DNA from: JANLQX01 sp031381685
GTDB lineage: Bacteria; Actinomycetota; Acidimicrobiia; Acidimicrobiales; JANYDT01
DNA length: 11,624 nt
Assembly (NCBI GenBank): GCA_031381685.1
Contig: JANMYF010000264.1
Coordinates: 1-11,624, forward strand
Direction: 5' to 3'
The notes under the pieces are model-generated. The model did not search any database. It saw nothing but the letters and a program-made list of their open reading frames with translations, and was not told where the DNA came from. Positions 7,198-11,624 of the stretch are shown in pieces. How positions within the stretch are numbered: the first letter of the stretch is position 1; each line of letters begins with the position of its first letter. Both the position numbers and the translations under genes were made by a program.

Positions 7198-8922
7198 CTA
7201 GAAGGTTTGTGTCAGCCATCGGTCCAAGGCGACACATCTGGCAAGTGGTATCGCAGACCCTGGGTCGCCGGCGTGGGCGCTGCGCAACAGCGCATCAAAG
7301 CCCGTCCGATCCAGCCAACCGGCGGTCGCTAAAATTCCGTCCCGAAGTCTTGATGCTTCAGCCTCGTCCGGGCGCAGCGGCCAAAAGACCTCGGAGAATT
7401 CGGCCTTTGTCCGCCTTCCGCTGACGAGAGGGGGAAGGCGGTCGGCGAACGCCGCGACCTCGAGCGCTCTGGTATGTCCCCCGTACGTCGGCCACCATGG
7501 ATTGAGGCCGTAGGTCGCCGTAATCATTCGAGGGTCGAGGAACGGGTGTGAGGCTCGACGGCCGGTCACATCGTGAACAGCCGCCGCTTCTTCCAGTATT
7601 GATGCGTGATACCCCGATGTCACATTGGCGAAGCGCTCGTCGATGGCGGCGATGCCGCTGATAGCGCGGGGCCGTTTCCGGAGCAGCTCGGTGATTCCGG
7701 CCTCTTCGGCCGCCTCCTTACGAACCCACGGAGGCGTGCCGTCGTTGGGAAAGAAGCGACGCAACGTCGGACGAAGGGCCTCGCGCCACGACTCGCGCGG
7801 ATTGCGCACCGTCCAGGCAGCGACTTGGCGCAACGTTCTGTATTGACGAAGTTGGAACGAGCTGACGATCCGGCTCCCGTTCCCCATGCCGACAAACGCG
7901 TCGTCGCCACCGAGCCCTGTCAGGCATTCCGGGCGGCCCTGGGCAAGCATGGCTCCATGCAATCCTTCGAACATCACGAAGTTTGGCGCCGGAACAGGTC
8001 GACGGAGCTGACGCGCCAATTGGTCCCATTCCGCGGGCGTCGGCATCCACGGCGGCATCCCAATCGAGTCCACGTGCCAGTGGTCAATGACGGCAGCCGA
8101 GTATTCCCGTTCGTCGGCGGTCGGTCCGTCGAACAGCAGCCTGCCCGCCAGAAGATCGGGTTTGCCCAAGCCAACAACGGTTCCGACGACTGCTGACGAA
8201 TCGAGACCGCCGCTCAGCTCGCATGTCGCCGGGAACGATCCATCCAATCGATCCTTCACGACCTCATCCAGCACCGACCGGCACCGTTCCGCTGCATCGT
8301 CCCAGGTAATGGCAACATCGGGCTCCACATTCCAACGATGGTGCGTGAACGTGTCGCCTCCCTCCATCCGCGACACCCACGTGGCGCCGGGCGCGAGCGT
8401 CCGGACGCCGGCATACAGCGTTTCTCCACGGCTCATCCAGATATTGGCGAGATATTCGATCGCCGTCCGTTCGTGAATTTGCGTGTTCACCCAGGAGAGG
8501 GTGACGAGCGACGCAACGTCGGATGCGGCGGCGTGCAGACGGCCGCTGTTGGACTGATACCAGGGCCGTACGCCCAGGGGATCCCTCGCCTCCAGCATGC
8601 GTCGCCGGTTCTTGTCGAGCACAACGACGACGAAGTCGCCAAGAAGACCGGTGGCGAAGCGGTCGCCGAGGGCTCGAAAACGCTCGGCAATCGCTGTGGC
8701 GCGCCCGCGTCGGGCGATCTGTCCGTGAAACATGCCGTCAACCAGAACGAGCACGTCGTCGTCGTCGTGAACGTCGACCCAAAGACAGGTCGTCGACCAC
8801 GCGACCGCCTTGTCTCCATGCTGCACAAGAGCGACGCGTCCCTCGTCCAGCAGACCTGCGTTGGTGGTCCGCAGCGCCTCGACGGCCGTGCTCCCCAGCG
8901 CCGTCGCGACCGTGAAGCTCAT
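7198..8922 (-). CDS. Lasso peptide cyclase (C protein), asparagine synthetase-like
   Basis: This 574-residue enzyme would adenylate the Asp8 side chain of the core with ATP and let the Gly1 amine attack it, closing the ring around the prefolded tail. The N-terminal half keeps the class II glutaminase fold (VDGMF at 62-66, ARDPLGVRPWYQ at 112-123), but the sequence starts MSFTV, without the catalytic Cys2 of true AsnB. Such an enzyme cannot draw ammonia from glutamine, as expected for lasso cyclases. The C-terminal half carries the PP-loop SGGLDSS (237-243) that binds ATP/pyrophosphate, and later the acidic motif LTGLGGDDAFVG. The ATG overlaps the B2 stop by 4 nt (ATGA, 8919-8922), and no Shine-Dalgarno sequence precedes it, so translational coupling is likely. 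It is the last gene of the - strand operon, and its TAG lies 34 bp from the precursor stop. Length and motifs fit the family. Confidence 0.95.
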   Translation of the reverse strand: MSFTVATALGSTAVEALRTTNAGLLDEGRVALVQHGDKAVAWSTTCLWVDVHDDDDVLVLVDGMFHGQIARRGRATAIAERFRALGDRFATGLLGDFVVVVLDKNRRRMLEARDPLGVRPWYQSNSGRLHAAASDVASLVTLSWVNTQIHERTAIEYLANIWMSRGETLYAGVRTLAPGATWVSRMEGGDTFTHHRWNVEPDVAITWDDAAERCRSVLDEVVKDRLDGSFPATCELSGGLDSSAVVGTVVGLGKPDLLAGRLLFDGPTADEREYSAAVIDHWHVDSIGMPPWMPTPAEWDQLARQLRRPVPAPNFVMFEGLHGAMLAQGRPECLTGLGGDDAFVGMGNGSRIVSSFQLRQYRTLRQVAAWTVRNPRESWREALRPTLRRFFPNDGTPPWVRKEAAEEAGITELLRKRPRAISGIAAIDERFANVTSGYHASILEEAAAVHDVTGRRASHPFLDPRMITATYGLNPWWPTYGGHTRALEVAAFADRLPPLVSGRRTKAEFSEVFWPLRPDEAEASRLRDGILATAGWLDRTGFDALLRSAHAGDPGSAIPLARCVALDRWLTQTF

Positions 8923-9377
8923 GTGAACCGGGGGAGAAGGTCTTCGAGCTCCCCTGCTGCTATCGGCGAGAAACGGTCCGTAATTGCGCGGTCATCGTTG
9001 ACCACTTCGTTGCCCACCTGTATCCACGCATGCGCCAGCACCACTCCAGTCTCGTTCCGCACGCCGACATGCAAGGTCCCGTCGAGCCCGAGCCTCCGCA
9101 ACTCCCGAAGCAGCACCAATGAGCGTCGCAGACAGGTCGGGCGCGCCGGCACGAGCCCCAGCCCCGCATCAGCCGCTTGGGCTACACGCCGCGCCTGGAA
9201 TGGGTCGATGACGTCGCCTCGGTTGCGCAAACCGGTCAGAAGTGGACGCACCCCCCGGCGCTTCATCGTGACGGCGACGACGCATCCATCGGCGACGGCG
9301 CGGACCGCGCTCATCCGGGTCTCCTTGGTGAGTTCGTGGACGAATCGCCTGACGGCCACCCAACGGGGCAACAACAT
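8919..9377 (-). CDS. Lasso peptide leader peptidase (B2 protein), transglutaminase-like
   Basis: The 152-residue protein matches the short B2 type of split B proteins. It would cut the precursor between leader and core as a cysteine protease, guided by the separate B1. The catalytic triad can be read: C82 in RPTCLRRSLVLLREL, H116 in LAHAWIQVG and D128 in VVNDD; the 12-residue His-Asp spacing is the same as that reported for McjB. The N-terminal 60 residues form the usual variable basic helical region. Its ATG overlaps the kinase stop by 1 nt (TGATG at 9375-9379) and its TGA overlaps the cyclase start by 4 nt, so all three are probably translationally coupled. No recognition domain is fused to it, which fits the presence of a separate B1 gene at the right edge of the window. 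Confidence 0.94.
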   Translation of the reverse strand: MLLPRWVAVRRFVHELTKETRMSAVRAVADGCVVAVTMKRRGVRPLLTGLRNRGDVIDPFQARRVAQAADAGLGLVPARPTCLRRSLVLLRELRRLGLDGTLHVGVRNETGVVLAHAWIQVGNEVVNDDRAITDRFSPIAAGELEDLLPRFT

Positions 9378-10282
9378 CAGCGCGCGAGCTCGAGCCGCAG
9401 AACGAGTTCCGCTGCCGATAGGCCCGCAATTCCGCGGGGCACGAACAACCGACCAACGCGTGTGGCCTCGACGACGTGAACGAGCGCAGCCATGACCGTC
9501 GGCAGGTTGCCTGCGATCGTGACGTCGGCATGGAACGCCGCCGAAAAGAGCATCGCGTGGGCAGCAACTCCGCGGATGGATTCCATCCGAGCAGCGGAGC
9601 CGTCGGTCGTCGGCTCAACGGCCGCGATCAGATCGACCGTGACGCTGTCTGACAGCAGTCCACGCTCCGAATCTCCTTGGAAGCGAGTCTTCCCAACGAC
9701 GGTGGGCGCCCCACTTTGGTCGAATCCCAAGAGAGCTGCGCCTTCGTCCGTGAGGCGAACGGTGGCGTACGTTGGCTCGCCGCGAGGCGGCTGAGTTGTG
9801 CTGAGAACAGTTCCGTCATCTCCTCCGACCGACCAACCCCGCGTCCACGCGAACGCAGAGAGAGTCGACTTTCCCGCGCCTGATGCGCCGACGAGCACGA
9901 CGCCGCGTCCCGCAAGGCTGATCAGTGCCCCATGCAGGACGAGGTGTCCGCGCCGTGCGAGCACGAGGGGCAGTACCTGATCGAGCAGAAGATGTTGCTC
10001 AACGTCGGCAGGCAAATCGCGGTCGAACGTCACCAGTCCGTCAGAATCATCGATCTGCACGACCGCAAGTCCGACAAAGTCGATGACCAGGCGACCAGAG
10101 CCTGCCCAGAGGCGGCGCCACACGACATGGTCTCCGCGCTGGGATTCGATTGGGGCATCGTTCGGCTGACGAATAGCGGCGACGGGACCCACATGGAGCG
10201 CGCCCTTCCGCTCGGGAGCAGCTGCGCCGCGTTGCGCGACGTGAACTCCACCGGCGCCGATGACCGTGGCATCGACTCGCAC
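9377..10282 (-). CDS. HPr-kinase-like protein, putative lasso peptide kinase (K)
   Basis: The 301-residue protein has an N-terminal half without a clear family motif, then an HPrK-type P-loop domain. H117 in LVLHGAL corresponds to the conserved His ahead of the P-loop, Walker A is GASGAGKST (132-140; nucleotides 9863-9889), and GGDDG (153-157) supplies the acidic pair. The C-terminal part has FHADVTIAGNLP and ends near LRLELAR. Homologous kinases in lasso clusters (paeninodin type, ThcoK) phosphorylate a Ser at the C-terminus of the precursor. Here the core ends C22-G23-T24-S25-G26, so S25 or T24 would be the nearest acceptor, but the last residue is Gly and the assignment is an inference. 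GTG 10282 is the first start after an in-frame TGA; no good ribosome-binding site is visible. It follows the methyltransferase by 22 bp and overlaps B2 by 1 nt. No PTS genes are nearby, so a carbon-control HPr kinase is unlikely. Confidence 0.85.
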   Translation of the reverse strand: MRVDATVIGAGGVHVAQRGAAAPERKGALHVGPVAAIRQPNDAPIESQRGDHVVWRRLWAGSGRLVIDFVGLAVVQIDDSDGLVTFDRDLPADVEQHLLLDQVLPLVLARRGHLVLHGALISLAGRGVVLVGASGAGKSTLSAFAWTRGWSVGGDDGTVLSTTQPPRGEPTYATVRLTDEGAALLGFDQSGAPTVVGKTRFQGDSERGLLSDSVTVDLIAAVEPTTDGSAARMESIRGVAAHAMLFSAAFHADVTIAGNLPTVMAALVHVVEATRVGRLFVPRGIAGLSAAELVLRLELAR

Positions 10283-10304
10283 TGCTAGCGCCGCCGGCGA
10301 ACGA

Positions 10305-11447
10305 TCACGTCAACGCTCTCGTGAGCTCAATGCAGTTGCCCACAAACCTGTCCAGCTGCGCTTCCGTTGAGAAGTCTGTACCCACTCGACCAGCCAGCGC
10401 CTGCACGATGTCCGCCCGGGAACGACTTCCATCGATGGAGGCAAGAACTTCGCGCACAATCTCCACTCGGCCCGTCGGTACCGGTGCCTTCTCCTCGGCC
10501 CGTCGATCGAAGGAGGCTCTGGTGACGAAGGTGCCGGTGAGCGTGGAATGGCGGAATCGCTGTGCCTGCCCACCTCCGGGCCCGACCGTGATGTCCCAGG
10601 CAACGAGGTTGAGCTTCGGTCGGATTTCGAGCGAGACCTCCACTCGGTCGCCAGGCATGAGATCGACAGATGATTCGATTGGGTAGAAATTGCACCACCT
10701 GTCGAAACGCTCGGGCGACCAAGGGTCGTTGCTCAGCCGAACCGACGGCGACAGCTGAGCGTCAAACCAACCCATCAGACCATCCATGCGCCCTTTGGTA
10801 TGAATTGCGAAGGTTGCTTTCCCCGAGATCGGTTCGTCGTGATCGGAAGAGAACTCGGCAATGCCGGCTCCGTCGGCCAGCGGAAACGAACCCTCGACTC
10901 GTGAATAGTGCCACTCGGTGTTGACGGCGAATACACGTGCCGCGGAGACATCGATGTTGCCCGGTCGTGAGGACCAGAACTCGACTGCCTCGCGCCCCTC
11001 GTCGAAACACGTCGGAGCGAGGTAGATCTGAAACGAAGCAGGTACGAGCGTTGCCCCGGGTGATGACAGACGCTTGCGCGCATCGGCAAAGAAGCGAAGG
11101 ATCCCGGCGTCGTGCACGAGGCCGCCGATCTGATCGCAGACAACCACGTCGGCCAGCCGATCGAGGGCGATCTCGGTCGACCGCGCGTGATGATGGTGGA
11201 CTTTCTCGCCAAGCCCATTCTCCGCAGCGATGCGGCGCGTCAAGGCGATGATCTCGCCTCGTTCGACGGCTACGACAGATCCTGCGCCCGCTTCGCACGC
11301 CAGGTGACCGAGGATGCCAGTCCCGCTGCCCAAGTCCAACACGACGTCGCCGGCATGAACAACCTCCGCCAACGCTGCCCGGTAGGCCATCGTTCGGCGA
11401 TCGTCAGCCAGATAGTTTCGGTGTTCGGAGAGCTCCGACTGCGACAT
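10305..11447 (-). CDS. PRMT-like SAM-dependent methyltransferase with C-terminal winged-helix-like extension
   Basis: The 380-residue protein follows the protein arginine methyltransferase layout. An N-terminal helix HRNYLADDRRTMAYRAAL resembles PRMT motif H-x2-ML-x-D-x2-RT-x-AY-R. SAM motif I is VLDLGSGTG (36-44), and E62 (AVERGE) is the ribose-binding acid. A beta-barrel-like half follows (about 138-310). The substrate motifs are altered: where PRMTs have the double-E loop (SEWMG...YES) this has CDQIGG...HDAG (104-115), and where they have THW this has DRW (249-251). Residues about 328-380 (VLASIDGSRSRADIVQALA...) look like a small winged-helix, PqqD-like module. It starts 1 nt into the B1 stop codon (TGATG) and is 22 bp from the kinase gene, so it belongs to the lasso operon and probably modifies the lasso peptide or precursor. 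The core lacks Arg, so a non-Arg target is inferred; Asn, Gln, a carboxylate or a hydroxyl are all possible. Confidence 0.85.
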   Translation of the reverse strand: MSQSELSEHRNYLADDRRTMAYRAALAEVVHAGDVVLDLGSGTGILGHLACEAGAGSVVAVERGEIIALTRRIAAENGLGEKVHHHHARSTEIALDRLADVVVCDQIGGLVHDAGILRFFADARKRLSSPGATLVPASFQIYLAPTCFDEGREAVEFWSSRPGNIDVSAARVFAVNTEWHYSRVEGSFPLADGAGIAEFSSDHDEPISGKATFAIHTKGRMDGLMGWFDAQLSPSVRLSNDPWSPERFDRWCNFYPIESSVDLMPGDRVEVSLEIRPKLNLVAWDITVGPGGGQAQRFRHSTLTGTFVTRASFDRRAEEKAPVPTGRVEIVREVLASIDGSRSRADIVQALAGRVGTDFSTEAQLDRFVGNCIELTRALT

Positions 11448-11624
11448 CAGCCGCCCGCGATGCGTCGAAGTAGCTTAGCGTCAATCAGCTCATCGATGAG
11501 GGCCGACAGATCCCGCTGCAACACGTCCGGGTCAACTGTGAACTCCTCCTTGAGCAGGCGGATTGCCTCGGGGTAGGGTAGCGCCGTTACGAGGGTAATC
11601 ATTCGGGCACCAACGGGGTCCAAT
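11447..11624 (-). CDS. Lasso peptide B1 protein, PqqD-like RiPP recognition element (C-terminal part, 5' end outside window)
   Basis: An open frame enters from the right edge and ends with TGA at 11447-11449. The 58 visible residues start LDPVGARMITLVTALPYPEA and continue through IRLLKEEFTVDPDVLQRDL to SALIDELIDAKLLRRIAGG. This matches the second half of PqqD-like B1 proteins (pattern DPVGARMW-x-LL, then a helix, ydVd-x4-DV-x-x-L-x-eL-x-x-x-LL); the usual Trp after GARM is Ile here. B1 binds the precursor leader through its YxxP region and delivers it to B2. A full B1 is about 80-95 residues, so roughly 25-35 are missing. It overlaps the methyltransferase start by 1 nt and is the first gene visible in the - strand operon; any promoter lies outside the window. 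Confidence 0.88.
   Translation of the reverse strand, partial: LDPVGARMITLVTALPYPEAIRLLKEEFTVDPDVLQRDLSALIDELIDAKLLRRIAGG

Noticed and set aside
7198..8922. Cyclase as a genuine asparagine synthetase (AsnB)
   Set aside because: The sequence begins MSFTV without the catalytic Cys2 needed for glutamine hydrolysis, and it overlaps B2 in a lasso operon.
8338..9495. Long + strand open frame (385 codons) opposite B2 and the cyclase
   Set aside because: It is antisense to two proteins with clear catalytic motifs. Its product is Arg/Ser-rich without domain signals, as expected from high-G+C shadow frames.
9377..10282. Kinase as a carbon-catabolite HPr kinase/phosphorylase
   Set aside because: No ptsH or other PTS gene is adjacent, and it overlaps B2 by 1 nt within a lasso operon.
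11541..11551. AAGGAGGAGTT on the - strand as a ribosome-binding site for an internal start in B1
   Set aside because: It lies in the middle of the conserved PqqD-like domain (encoding KEEF); a start after it would leave only a fragment of the fold.

Overview
The window is high-G+C DNA with dense, often overlapping genes. It most resembles an actinobacterium. A secreted protein with Thr-Pro (TTTT-type) linkers and a polysaccharide glycosyltransferase would fit an Acidimicrobiia-like lineage, but this is an impression and nothing in the sequence proves it.

The left part (1-4887) looks like the edge of a surface or exopolysaccharide region. It holds the C-terminal two-thirds of a GT4-type glycosyltransferase (+), cut by the window edge. 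Convergent to it is a very large exported protein (-, 1327 codons) with an N-terminal export signal, a beta-propeller-like region, a clan GH-A glycoside hydrolase barrel, a discoidin-like domain, a long Thr/Pro linker with an 18-bp tandem repeat, and a strongly basic C-terminal tail.

The right part (4969-11624) is a lasso peptide biosynthetic cluster, cut by the right edge. On the + strand lie a fused permease/ATPase exporter (D) and a 45-residue precursor (A). Convergent to these on the - strand is a tightly coupled operon in the order B1 (PqqD-like RRE, only its C-terminal 58 residues present), PRMT-like methyltransferase, HPr-kinase-like kinase, B2 (transglutaminase-like leader peptidase) and C (asparagine-synthetase-like cyclase). 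Junctions overlap by 1 or 4 nt, apart from 22 nt between methyltransferase and kinase.

Proposed pathway: B1 binds the leader (YxxP...T motif). B2 cuts after the residue following the penultimate Thr. C activates Asp8 and closes a Gly1-Asp8 macrolactam ring. D exports the product. The predicted 26-residue core has exactly two Cys, one in the ring (C6) and one near the C-terminus (C22), which would give the rare class III (BI-32169-like) ring-to-tail disulfide. The kinase and the methyltransferase are predicted tailoring enzymes. The methyltransferase has a PRMT fold but degenerate Arg-binding motifs, and the core contains no Arg or Lys. This combination (class III-type core, kinase, PRMT-like methyltransferase, precursor placed beside the exporter and opposed to its own processing operon) is the main discovery candidate here.
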